Shown: positions 1 to 8,112 of the stretch, piece by piece
How the letters are laid out: every line of letters starts with the position of its first letter
Position numbering within the stretch: position 1 is the first letter of the stretch
Source: Planctomycetaceae bacterium
GTDB taxonomy: Bacteria > Planctomycetota > Planctomycetia > Planctomycetales > Planctomycetaceae
DNA: 42,246 bases
Reading direction: 5' to 3'
NCBI GenBank assembly: GCA_029243145.1
Contig: JAQWSQ010000006.1
Span: 1-42,246 of the forward strand
Notes under the pieces: model-generated
The model's input: only the letters and a program-made list of their open reading frames with translations
Told to the model about the DNA's origin: nothing
The model's database searches: none
Translations under genes and position numbers: made by a program

Positions 1-1069
1 GGTCCCGTCCCCCCTTGCCGTTGATCCGGGGCGTGCGGCCGAATCCTCCCCAGACGATCACGGTGGTCGTTTCCAGCAGTCCGCGTTCTTCCAAGCCGGT
101 GAACAAGCCAGATAAAGCTTGGTCCAGCGGTGGAATCTGACGATCTTTGAGACGTTCCCAGTTGGTGTTGTGAGTGTCCCAACCACCGTAAGTCAGGGTG
201 ACAAACCGGGTGCCGGCTTCGACTAATCGGATTGCCAGTAATGCCGATCCACCGAGTGGAGTATTACCAAACTTGGCAGCGAATGCGGGCGATTCCTGAC
301 TGATGTCAAAGGCTCTCTTGGCGGTCGGTGAAGTCATTACGTTGAACGCTTTTTGACCGAACTCATCGAGTCCTTCAATCAATTGACTCGATTTTTCGTA
401 ACCTTTGAACGCGATGTCAAGATTTCCGAGTAATTGCTCACGGCGACGTGCTTCATTCAGTCCATTCTCGCTATCAATCGAAACACCACGAACGGTAAAT
501 CGTTGACCGATACTAGGAGTCGAAGCAGTGTTGAGCGGATTGTATTTCACACCCAAAAATCCACCCGCCATGTTTGTTCGTGGAACACCCACAAAAGGAG
601 GTAAGTCGGTCGGCGCTGTAAGTTCATTCGTCACCACCGAACCAATCGAGGGATACTGTAAGGACGGAAGAGGTCGATTACCGGAAATCACGTATTCCTG
701 TCCAAGTGCGTGAGCGGCCAAAGTGTGTGACACGCCCCGCAGAATGGAGAACTTGTCAGCACATTGCGCCAGCAGTGGAAGGTGTTCTGAGAATTCAATA
801 CCCGGCACATTGGTTTTGATCGGATTGAACTCACCGCGATACTCGCTGGGAGCATTCGGTTTAAGGTCGAACGTATCCATGTGGGACGGACCACCCGTCA
901 GGTTGACAAAAATGGCCGAGGTGGCTTTTCCGGGCAGGACTTTGTCATTTGCAGAGGCAAAGGCTTCTGCTCGCAACATTCCGGAGAGAGTTAGTCCGGT
1001 TGTTCCAAGAACACCCATTTTCACCACATCGCGGCGGGTGACTCCATCACAGGTTCGAGTTTGACGCAT
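1..1069 (-). CDS. DUF1501 domain protein, Tat-exported (3' end cut off by window)
   Basis: The reading frame runs from an ATG at 1069 to the window edge without a stop, giving about 356 codons, so the C-terminus is missing. The N-terminus contains TRRDVVKMG followed by a hydrophobic stretch and an Ala-rich end, which is a twin-arginine signal. The body shows the DUF1501 hallmarks FVNLTGGPSHMDTFDLKP near the start and GGFGRTPRINGKGGRD just before the edge. DUF1501 proteins belong to the alkaline phosphatase/sulfatase-like fold and are very common in planctomycetes, normally next to a DUF1549/DUF1553 gene, as here (54 bp upstream). The biochemical role of the pair is not established. It is the last visible gene of the minus-strand train that begins with an ECF sigma factor. 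Confidence 0.93.
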   Translation of the reverse strand, partial: MRQTRTCDGVTRRDVVKMGVLGTTGLTLSGMLRAEAFASANDKVLPGKATSAIFVNLTGGPSHMDTFDLKPNAPSEYRGEFNPIKTNVPGIEFSEHLPLLAQCADKFSILRGVSHTLAAHALGQEYVISGNRPLPSLQYPSIGSVVTNELTAPTDLPPFVGVPRTNMAGGFLGVKYNPLNTASTPSIGQRFTVRGVSIDSENGLNEARRREQLLGNLDIAFKGYEKSSQLIEGLDEFGQKAFNVMTSPTAKRAFDISQESPAFAAKFGNTPLGGSALLAIRLVEAGTRFVTLTYGGWDTHNTNWERLKDRQIPPLDQALSGLFTGLEERGLLETTTVIVWGGFGRTPRINGKGGRD

Positions 1070-1123
1070 GATTGAATTCCTTCAAGTGGAAAATATGTTT
1101 TAAATCTGTCTGTCTTAAGACAA

Positions 1124-3793
1124 TCAGTGATTGACGATAAATTCTTTGGTGTTGAGTAAGGCCCACATCAGGCCTTCGAGACCTCCGCGTAAATCTTCGC
1201 TGGATGTTAAGTAGGCCGAGGCCGCTTCCAGTTCTTCGGATTTAGGGTAACGGCTCAGAGTTCTCAGATAAGCTTCGGTGACAATTGTGGCCGCATCGAA
1301 CTTCGGCTTCTCGACTTCAGCGACCGCAGGTTTGTTGAGCCCCAATGCGTCTTTCTCTTTGGCAATTTGTCTCTGCATCTGTGCGACAATCTTTTCACCG
1401 GTTTCAACTTTCGGACTCTCGGGTGAACTTTTCTTGAGAGCTGCGAGTTTCTGTTTATACTTCTTCAACTTCTGTTCGGTGGTTTTGAGTTTCGTGAGAC
1501 GACTATTATTGTTTCTTGAGGCAGAGCGTTTTTCTGGAGCATATTGCCGGGACACTTGCTCAACCCAGCCTTTGTTATCCTCAAGCAGCCGTTTAGTTTC
1601 AGTATCATTACGCAAGTAAATCGTTTGCAGCAGGCTGGCTTCCATCGAACGATCGCAATCGCAATTCGATGCGCGAGTTGAGCGACCGAAGATGTCTAAA
1701 GCGTAATTTGTTCGAGAGTAGCTTAACCCTGAAATCGAACGGTTCTGGAGTGAATGAACGAACTCTGCGTTGTTCTCATCATTGGAGGCGGCCATCTTTA
1801 AGGCATCGATGGTTACTTCTGCTGGTAGACGACGAGGGACGGCACGCGAGAAATTTCGCTCATCGAGCTGATTCGTATCATTCGGTTTCCAGCTTCTTTG
1901 ATAAGTGGCCGAGTTGGCAATCGTGCGGTGCAACCATTTCATATCAAAGTCATGATTCGAAAATTCTGTCGCGAGCCAATCCAGTAACTCGGCATTGCTC
2001 GGTGGGTTGGCGAGGTTCAAATCGTCGGGGGGTTCCACGATTCCCACATTGAAATAACTCGCCCACACGCGATTCACGAAGGCTTTGGCAAAATAAGGAT
2101 TATCTTTCGCACTCAACCACTCCATCAGCGCAACGCGAGGGTCGGGAGCATCTTCGAGATTCACTTCTTCATCCCCCAGCAGTTTTGCGGTGGAAGGATA
2201 GAGTCGGGCCAAATTTTGATTCTTGCGTTTGGCTTTATTCTTGCTATTCGATGGCATAGGACGAACATAGGTCTCCTGAATTGGAACGACCTTGCCTTGT
2301 TTGGCAAGTTTCGTCAATTCTAGTCGCTGTTCGCCTCCGCGGAGTTTATCGACACCCAGATCCTTCATCATCCGGTTGTACTCGCCAGATGTTTCTGGAT
2401 TACGACCAAACTGTACGCGGGTAAAGAATTTCGTGAACTGGTTATAATCGTCCTGAGTCCATTGATCGAAAGGGTGCTTATGACATTGAGCACATTGAAT
2501 CCGAATTCCCATGAATGAATAGGCAAAAGCGAGCGCTTTTTCTTCCGGCTGTCGCAAGTTGCGACGAGCCCAGAAGTAAGGCATCGATTCTCGGTCGGAA
2601 AAGTCATGCTCATCATCGTAGATGACTTTTGTCAGATTCTCAGAGAACTCTCGATAAGTTTCATCTCCCTGGCGTGAATTGGCAGTGACGATTCCAGCAA
2701 CCAACTGATCATAGGAAGTATTGTTTTCGACGCGCGAGTAAACCCATTCGTACCATTGTTTGCCGGGGGCATTTTTGTCGGGAAGAGTGTTTCGCAGCTC
2801 GTACGGGTTGTTACCAGTGAAGTCACACAATTTTGTGGCCCACCACGCTGCGTAAGCAGGACGTTCGAGGAGTTCGTCGATCTTTTGAGACCGTTTGTCA
2901 GAGGATGAATCTGCGAGGAACTGTTTCACTTCGGTAGGTGTCGGCAAAGTGCCCGTCATGTCGAGAGTGACTCGTCGCAGAAATTCGTCATCGGTACAAA
3001 CATCACTAGGAACGACTCCTAATTTGGAAAGTTTGTTAATGACCAACTCATCAATCTTGGTCGGTGTTGCCACGGAAGGATAACGAGGACCGATTTTGTC
3101 TGTCGTTGGTTGCAACACGGGGATCGGGACAACGCCGTTATCGTAAAAGATGACAACGTGAGAATCTCCCGGTTCGTTGGAGGACACAAGCCCTTCGCCA
3201 TCGACCATGGCGATCTGTTCGTTATTGCTTTGAAAACGGCATAAAGGAGTCACGTCTTCGCGGCTTCCATCACTCCATGTGACGATCGCCTTTAACTGAA
3301 CCGTTTCTCCCTGTTTGTGGAAGAGAATTTCTTTCGGCTCAACATTGAGCTTGACGAAGTCGGCATGTTGTTCGGAATCGTATGGATTGGCACCCTCTTT
3401 GACCCAATTGAGGAAGACGCGATATTCCCAACTATCGGGATCGAGACGCTTGCCACCTTCGTGAGGCTCTACCAATGTCGGCTTTTGGATGGCATAACTG
3501 TCGGCGGGCGCGTCGGTATCAATCCGATCGGCCAAGCCTTCGTGATCCATCTTGAAATCGTATCCGAAGAGCGACAATCGGAATCCTCCCTGTCCCTGGA
3601 ACGATCCGTGACAGGCACGACCATTACAGCCGAGGCGACTCAACAATGGCACCACATGACGGCGAAACTCGGGGGTCTCTGTGGTGTCGGCGGCTTGATA
3701 CCGTTGCGAAGCGGGAGGAGAGATTTCATCGGCGAGTGCGATGGATGTCATCACAAGAGCCGCAGGAATCAAAAGGGTTTGCCAAAGTTTCAT
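1124..3793 (-). CDS. DUF1549/DUF1553 protein with Ig-like domain and two heme-type motifs
   Basis: Predicted secreted protein of 889 residues. The frame is open upstream to 3835, but I choose the ATG at 3793 because AGGTGA lies 6 nt before it and a clean signal peptide follows (MKLWQTLLIPAALVMTSIALA). Order of parts: a cytochrome-like segment with C-N-G-R-A-C-H (CX4CH, residues about 56-62); a bacterial Ig-like stretch (about 160-235); DUF1549 (about 245-460) containing CAQCH (434-438); and DUF1553 in the C-terminal half, interrupted by a Lys/Gln-rich coiled coil. The family is planctomycete-typical and pairs with DUF1501. Heme attachment is inferred from motifs only. It lies 69 bp downstream of the small helical protein gene, so co-transcription with the sigma/anti-sigma genes is likely. 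Confidence 0.93.
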   Translation of the reverse strand: MKLWQTLLIPAALVMTSIALADEISPPASQRYQAADTTETPEFRRHVVPLLSRLGCNGRACHGSFQGQGGFRLSLFGYDFKMDHEGLADRIDTDAPADSYAIQKPTLVEPHEGGKRLDPDSWEYRVFLNWVKEGANPYDSEQHADFVKLNVEPKEILFHKQGETVQLKAIVTWSDGSREDVTPLCRFQSNNEQIAMVDGEGLVSSNEPGDSHVVIFYDNGVVPIPVLQPTTDKIGPRYPSVATPTKIDELVINKLSKLGVVPSDVCTDDEFLRRVTLDMTGTLPTPTEVKQFLADSSSDKRSQKIDELLERPAYAAWWATKLCDFTGNNPYELRNTLPDKNAPGKQWYEWVYSRVENNTSYDQLVAGIVTANSRQGDETYREFSENLTKVIYDDEHDFSDRESMPYFWARRNLRQPEEKALAFAYSFMGIRIQCAQCHKHPFDQWTQDDYNQFTKFFTRVQFGRNPETSGEYNRMMKDLGVDKLRGGEQRLELTKLAKQGKVVPIQETYVRPMPSNSKNKAKRKNQNLARLYPSTAKLLGDEEVNLEDAPDPRVALMEWLSAKDNPYFAKAFVNRVWASYFNVGIVEPPDDLNLANPPSNAELLDWLATEFSNHDFDMKWLHRTIANSATYQRSWKPNDTNQLDERNFSRAVPRRLPAEVTIDALKMAASNDENNAEFVHSLQNRSISGLSYSRTNYALDIFGRSTRASNCDCDRSMEASLLQTIYLRNDTETKRLLEDNKGWVEQVSRQYAPEKRSASRNNNSRLTKLKTTEQKLKKYKQKLAALKKSSPESPKVETGEKIVAQMQRQIAKEKDALGLNKPAVAEVEKPKFDAATIVTEAYLRTLSRYPKSEELEAASAYLTSSEDLRGGLEGLMWALLNTKEFIVNH

Positions 3794-3862
3794 GTTGGTC
3801 ACCTTTCCGGGAGAGCGTCTGTGTCGTGCTTCCACGATACACTTCGTAGTCCTGGTTGTCTG

Positions 3863-4438
3863 TTATTGTTTTGAGTTATTTTTGGTGGATGCGGGTGTTG
3901 TTTTTGGAGTTTGCAGGCGGCGATATCTGGCGAGTTCTTTTGCGAGATACTCTTTACGGTTTGAACGAATATTTTGTAGCTGTCCATCAATGCGATCAAG
4001 TCTTACTTGTGTTCGCTCCTGATCCATCAGCAATTGTTTTTCTTTTAAGTCGATTTTCTGTGTCAGCAGTTTTTTCATTTCATCGGTCAGATTTTTGTCG
4101 GACGACATCGTCATTCGGGCTGCAAGCAGTTTGATGCGCGAGTCGATTTTCCAGATTGCCAATTGAATTTTGTAATCTTCGGGAGATCGTTTTCGAGTGC
4201 GTTCGAGTCGTTCGTTGACGTTGTGAATATGGCGGATGGCCTTCTCGTATTCAGAACCCATATCTTGATCGAGTTTTTTTAGCAATTCTGCGAGTTCTGA
4301 ATGATGTTTGCGAGCAAACTTCAAAGCAGAGGTTTCCTGCTCTTTTGTCACGGATTCCCCGGCATCGACAATAGAGCCACCGATCAACATCAAGAAGATC
4401 GCGGCGACAAGAACTGATTGTTTCCAGGATGAGTTCAC
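3863..4438 (-). CDS. small secreted helical (coiled-coil) protein, possible periplasmic partner of the ECF system
   Basis: Protein of 191 residues starting at a GTG (4438) just 5 bp after the anti-sigma stop, so probably translated by coupling. A signal peptide (residues 1-26, hydrophobic VLVAAIFLMLIGG, likely cut after VDA) is followed by an almost wholly helical, highly charged body rich in Lys, Glu, Arg and Gln, with no transmembrane segment and no cysteine in the mature part. I do not recognise a named family. Small all-helical periplasmic proteins encoded directly after an ECF sigma/anti-sigma pair recall CnrX/CpxP-type sensors, but the known metal-binding or LTXXQ motifs are not visible, so this is only an analogy. 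A structural or cell-envelope role is equally possible. Confidence 0.82.
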   Translation of the reverse strand: MNSSWKQSVLVAAIFLMLIGGSIVDAGESVTKEQETSALKFARKHHSELAELLKKLDQDMGSEYEKAIRHIHNVNERLERTRKRSPEDYKIQLAIWKIDSRIKLLAARMTMSSDKNLTDEMKKLLTQKIDLKEKQLLMDQERTQVRLDRIDGQLQNIRSNRKEYLAKELARYRRLQTPKTTPASTKNNSKQ

Positions 4439-4443
4439 GAGTT

Positions 4444-5022
4444 TCAGTTTTCCTTTGTTTCGATAGGTTCGTCCATGATTTCACGTATTTTCTCTTCAGT
4501 ATTTTCTAAAGAGACTGCGGCGATCATCCAGCCAGGAATATCGGGAGTCGAGGAATCGTTCAGATCGAGCGTTTCCACATCCAAGAGATTCTCTTCGATC
4601 AGGACGGTTTCCTCTTCGTCACCGGTCCAACCGGCAATCAATCCAGCGGCCTCTTCTGAATCGGTGACAGCTTCGGATACAGCGATTCGAGGCGAAGTTT
4701 CCGAATTATCGGTGTTCAACAGCATGAAGATCCAACCGAGTGCAACCAATGTCGAACCGACGGCAACCCAAGAGCCCAAGCGAGTCGAGAGTCCGAGAGG
4801 AGTTTTCTCCGGTTGGGAGAGTTCACGACGAGAAACTTGCTTCAGTTGAATGGCAAGCTCCGACATGGCAGCGACCGCTTCGCAGGCTGCCAAATCGTCA
4901 GCAAGTACCGTTTCAAATGCTTCCCGTTGATTTTCGGGAAGCTGTTCGGTGACGTACTGAAATGCGAGCCAATTTAGCTCGTCATCTGTTCCAGGCGTTA
5001 ATAATGTTTGTTGTTCGATCAT
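4444..5022 (-). CDS. single-span anti-sigma factor candidate
   Basis: Protein of 192 residues. The ATG overlaps the stop of the ECF sigma gene (ATGA, 5019-5022), so the two are translationally coupled. The N-terminal ~80 residues form a likely cytoplasmic helical domain (DELNWLAFQYVTEQLPENQ onward). One transmembrane helix follows at about residues 84-103 (GSWVAVGSTLVALGWIFMLL), then an acidic external tail rich in Glu and Asp. The size, topology and position are those of an anti-sigma factor. The HxxxCxxC zinc motif of the ZAS class is absent; only one cysteine occurs in the N-terminal domain. The sequence shows an anti-sigma-like layout; the function is inferred from context. Confidence 0.8.
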   Translation of the reverse strand: MIEQQTLLTPGTDDELNWLAFQYVTEQLPENQREAFETVLADDLAACEAVAAMSELAIQLKQVSRRELSQPEKTPLGLSTRLGSWVAVGSTLVALGWIFMLLNTDNSETSPRIAVSEAVTDSEEAAGLIAGWTGDEEETVLIEENLLDVETLDLNDSSTPDIPGWMIAAVSLENTEEKIREIMDEPIETKEN

Positions 5023-5567
5023 GAATCGAGTTCGCGAAGTTGTGAGGTTAGTTTTTTCAGGGCGGCTCGCATCCGTGTGAGCACTGTTCCCAGTGGGGTC
5101 TCTAATTGTTGAGCGATCTCAGCAAAAGTGATTTCGTCTCGTAATCGTAAATTCAGGACTTCCCGTTGTTCTGAGGGAAGCATTTGAATAAATTCCCGTA
5201 GTTGTTCAACCGATTCCTGACGAATCAGCATTTCCTCCGGCGTCAGTTCTTCGTCAACAGATTGCCAAATTGGTCGGCGAAAAAATTCCGCCTCCCGTCG
5301 GCTTCGGCGACGAATCCCACGAGCTTCGTTCAGGGCCACCTTAAACAGCCACCCTTTGAAGGTTTCCCGATTGGCCGATTCGCCTCGTTCCACAACTTTG
5401 ACAAAAGTCATTTGCAGAGCTTCGGCTGCCAAATCGGAATCCCGCAGGACGCCTCGCAGGAAAGCCCGCAATTCCGAAGAATATTCGGCGTACAGAGATT
5501 CAAGCTCTGTTTTGATCAGCCGGTCAGGATTCTCCGCAGTCACGGGGGTCTCTCCATTGAGACACAT
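5019..5567 (-). CDS. ECF-type RNA polymerase sigma factor
   Basis: Sigma-70 family, extracytoplasmic function class, about 182 residues from the ATG at 5567 (MCLNGETPVTAENPDRL). The frame is open to a TTG at 5621, which I reject because it adds a non-conserved tail. Region 2 is seen as LESLYAEYSSELRAFLRGVLRD followed by DLAAEALQMTFVKV and FKGWLFKVALNEARGIRR. Region 4 is seen as LPSEQREVLNLRLRDEITFAEIAQQL and GTVLTRMRAALKKL, a helix-turn-helix for the -35 element. It heads a train with the anti-sigma candidate, the small helical protein, the DUF1549/DUF1553 gene and the DUF1501 gene. It lies 105 bp after the FlgG-like gene and may also be read from that gene's promoter. Confidence 0.95.
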   Translation of the reverse strand: MCLNGETPVTAENPDRLIKTELESLYAEYSSELRAFLRGVLRDSDLAAEALQMTFVKVVERGESANRETFKGWLFKVALNEARGIRRRSRREAEFFRRPIWQSVDEELTPEEMLIRQESVEQLREFIQMLPSEQREVLNLRLRDEITFAEIAQQLETPLGTVLTRMRAALKKLTSQLRELDS

Positions 5568-5672
5568 TAATAAGATGCTTCTGCCGTGACGATTATTTTC
5601 CAATTCTGACTCAAAACGCAAAAAGAATCGAGAATTCTTCCAAAAGAAATCAGGACAACAACTTACGGTCCT

Positions 5673-6953
5673 TCAAAACTTGGACTCTAACTGCTGTTTT
5701 CGCAGATTAATCCAGCTCCCAATCCGGTCTAACGTCCATCCTTCCTGTTGTGTATCAACATTTGATTTCGTCAACATGCCCGGCGTGAGCAGTTTCGCTT
5801 GACCATCAGGGATCACGGGTGAAGTAGGTCCACTTTCGAGAGTGGTGACATAACAGGCATTTCCAACCGCTTTGAGTGCGGAGGGATCCCGTACGGTGAC
5901 AATTTCGAGCCTCCCCACTTCTTTCCAATCCTCTTCGTTCTGGCTCTCGGGCTTATCGCTGACGATCACACGTCCTTGTTGATCAATGCCGACAAACGCG
6001 ATTTCTTCGGGGATGATCATTGTTTCTGACACCATCAAATCGACATCATCGATGCCCAAACGCAATCGCCGATCAGCGCCAACTTTCAGGCTTCCATATC
6101 GTGTTAGCCGTTTATCGCCTGCTTTCTGCACCACGAGAAAATAGTTGATCTCAAGACCGACATCGAGAAGCCGTTCGGTGATCGCGTATTGCTCCTGCTT
6201 CATAGAAAGTGACGTCTTAGCCAGACGCACTCCAGCCGGGACGCCATCGTTGTAAGCTTCTACAAATTGTAATTCAGTGGACAGATAGCCGATCGAATGC
6301 AGGTTCATTTTGTTTTGTATCGCAATGGTCCGGGCTCGATACAAAGAAACAAGTATCGGATCTTGGTCAGCCATCACGGGTGCAATATTGGACTGACGCG
6401 GTGATTCGATTCCTTTCTTCGGTTCGGTACGATCCGCACCGAAATTGTCGGTCAGTCCACCAAGCTGTTGACGAATGGTCAGCATGTTGCGAATCATTTC
6501 CGATGGTAGATCGCGAGTTTCCTCCAACCAGAATTCCAATTGCTCCTCGGAAATCTTCGGCATGATCTGATTGATGATGGCCGCGTTCTCTTGCCGTTTT
6601 TGTGGGGATAGCAACGGGACTGGATCAAGGCCATCGGCAGCCGGAAGTTCCGTAGGGACATTCGCTGTCAGCGGCAACGCCGGCTGAGCTTCAGTATCGG
6701 CGATCAGATGCAGCAAATTATCTGGATGTAAATCCTCTTCGAGCAAGGCGTGCTCGGGTTGTCCGGTGAGTGGTCGGTCTTCCAGAAATGGCGATTCCGG
6801 CACGGCGATGGATTCCAGATTGACCGAACCCCGAGCAAGTTGCTGGTCTGGATTGCTGCGTTCGCGTGCTTTCTGGAGATCGCGCACCACAATCACGCTG
6901 GTCACGCCAAGCAGACAGACAACAAGTAAAGCAACGCTTAAACGGGTTCGCAT
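5673..6953 (-). CDS. membrane-anchored protein with divergent FlgF/FlgG-like flagellar rod domain
   Basis: Protein of 426 residues; ATG at 6953 with GGGAGG 5 nt upstream. One N-terminal transmembrane helix or uncleaved signal (residues 7-24) is followed by a low-complexity, Pro/Glu-rich linker to about 190. From about 198 the sequence can be matched to the flagellar basal-body rod family. PILVSLYRARTIAIQNKMNLHSIGYL resembles the rod helix that normally ends in the ANNLANVNTTGF motif, here degraded. NYFLVVQKAGDKRLTRYGSL (about 270-288) resembles the FFVVQ-RYTRxGSF block. GRLEIVTVRDPSALKAVGN plus LLTPGMLTKSNVD (347-400) resembles the FlgG C-terminal block. The usual final helix with its QRAYE-type motif is not seen. 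No other flagellar gene is nearby. The match was made by eye and is moderately strong; the function is unknown. Confidence 0.78.
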   Translation of the reverse strand: MRTRLSVALLVVCLLGVTSVIVVRDLQKARERSNPDQQLARGSVNLESIAVPESPFLEDRPLTGQPEHALLEEDLHPDNLLHLIADTEAQPALPLTANVPTELPAADGLDPVPLLSPQKRQENAAIINQIMPKISEEQLEFWLEETRDLPSEMIRNMLTIRQQLGGLTDNFGADRTEPKKGIESPRQSNIAPVMADQDPILVSLYRARTIAIQNKMNLHSIGYLSTELQFVEAYNDGVPAGVRLAKTSLSMKQEQYAITERLLDVGLEINYFLVVQKAGDKRLTRYGSLKVGADRRLRLGIDDVDLMVSETMIIPEEIAFVGIDQQGRVIVSDKPESQNEEDWKEVGRLEIVTVRDPSALKAVGNACYVTTLESGPTSPVIPDGQAKLLTPGMLTKSNVDTQQEGWTLDRIGSWINLRKQQLESKF

Positions 6954-7134
6954 CCGAGCCTCCCAGCGGTTAAATCCTCATGATTTCTTTATGCAGAACG
7001 TACCCGAACCCCCGATTTCAGGCAAGGTAATTCGTATTCCAACCTCAAGGAGTTCTTGACACGACCGACTTGGCGCTTCCACCTGAGTCACTCACAATAA
7101 CCCATTCACTGTGGATATTACGGAGATTCATTCT

Positions 7135-8073
7135 GTGCGAACACTCATCGGCATCGACGAAGCAGGCTTCGGCCCCAATCTGGGACCGTTGGTGATTACG
7201 GCTAGTGTCTGGGAGATCGATGCCGACTATCGCCCCGATGATCTGTGGAAATCGCTGTCTCCTGTGATCTCTCAAACCGGTAGGATTACCGCGGATCAGA
7301 TTCATGTCGCCGATTCAAAGCAGGTGCATCAATCGTCTAAAGGGATCGGCCCGCTGGAACGCTCGGTACGTGTGTTACTGGAAGCGAGCGGTCATTCACT
7401 CACCGATTGGTCCTCATTTTCGCGACACCTCGATCCTCTTTGGGGGAAAGAAACGGGGGAACCTTGGTTCGACGACGCAAAACTCAAACTGCCGATTGAG
7501 TCGAGTGACCTCAACTCTCAACAGCTTTCTGACGCGGTGCTGAATTGCTGGAACCAGGCTGGCATCAAGCTACGGACGATTCGTTCGCGTATCGTGCCGG
7601 CCCGCGAATTCAATCGATATATTGACGAGTGGGATAGTAAGTCATTGTTGCTATCACGTCTCAGCTTGCAATTGCTCGATGGCTTATGGGATCGTTCCGA
7701 ACCAACACTGATTGTGTGTGACAAGCATGGTGCCCGAAACCGTTACGACGAGTTGATCGATGAAATATGTGACGGTGATTTCATCTTTCGTCTCGAGGAA
7801 GGGAAGGCAATCAGTCGGTATAAAGTCGGCGAGAGTGAGTTACGATTTCGGATGAAAGCCGAGTCGCATTTCCCGGTCGCCGTCTCCTCAATGATTGCCA
7901 AATATCTGCGCGAGACTTCGATGGAACTATTCAACCAATATTGGACGACTCGCTTCCCGGAACTCAAACCAACCAAAGGCTATCCACAGGACGCCAAACG
8001 CTTCCGTAAAGAGATCGAAAGTGAGTGCCAATTGTTGGGCCTGCCAGAAGCCGATTGGTGGCGTTGCCGGTGA
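7135..8073 (+). CDS. RNase HII-like ribonuclease H family nuclease
   Basis: About 312 residues from the GTG at 7135, which has GGAG 9 nt upstream; a GTG at 7111 in the same frame would add 8 residues. It shows the type 2 RNase H motif GIDEAGFGPNLGPLVITA, DSKQ, a middle LIVCDKHGARNRYDEL and a late MKAESHFPVAVSSMIAKYLRE followed by KGY. Counting from 7111, the putative metal ligands are D16, E17, D204 and E251. The last is Glu, as in RNase HIII, not Asp as in RNase HII, and the DEAGRG arginine is Phe. A stretch of roughly 60-80 residues (about 85-165) is longer than in ordinary RNase HII. The family removes ribonucleotides or RNA primers from DNA; whether this divergent member does so is unproven. 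It is divergent from the FlgG-like gene. Confidence 0.85.
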   Translation: MRTLIGIDEAGFGPNLGPLVITASVWEIDADYRPDDLWKSLSPVISQTGRITADQIHVADSKQVHQSSKGIGPLERSVRVLLEASGHSLTDWSSFSRHLDPLWGKETGEPWFDDAKLKLPIESSDLNSQQLSDAVLNCWNQAGIKLRTIRSRIVPAREFNRYIDEWDSKSLLLSRLSLQLLDGLWDRSEPTLIVCDKHGARNRYDELIDEICDGDFIFRLEEGKAISRYKVGESELRFRMKAESHFPVAVSSMIAKYLRETSMELFNQYWTTRFPELKPTKGYPQDAKRFRKEIESECQLLGLPEADWWRCR

Positions 8074-8112
8074 ATGGTATGGATTTCAAAATCGTCCATC
8101 TGCCCCATCTTC

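Noticed and set aside
3317-3874. 185-codon plus-strand frame opposite the DUF1549 gene
   Set aside because: Antisense shadow of a well-supported gene, with no protein family character.
4444-5022. Classical zinc-binding anti-sigma (ZAS) domain
   Set aside because: No HxxxCxxC motif is present; only the topology and position support an anti-sigma role.
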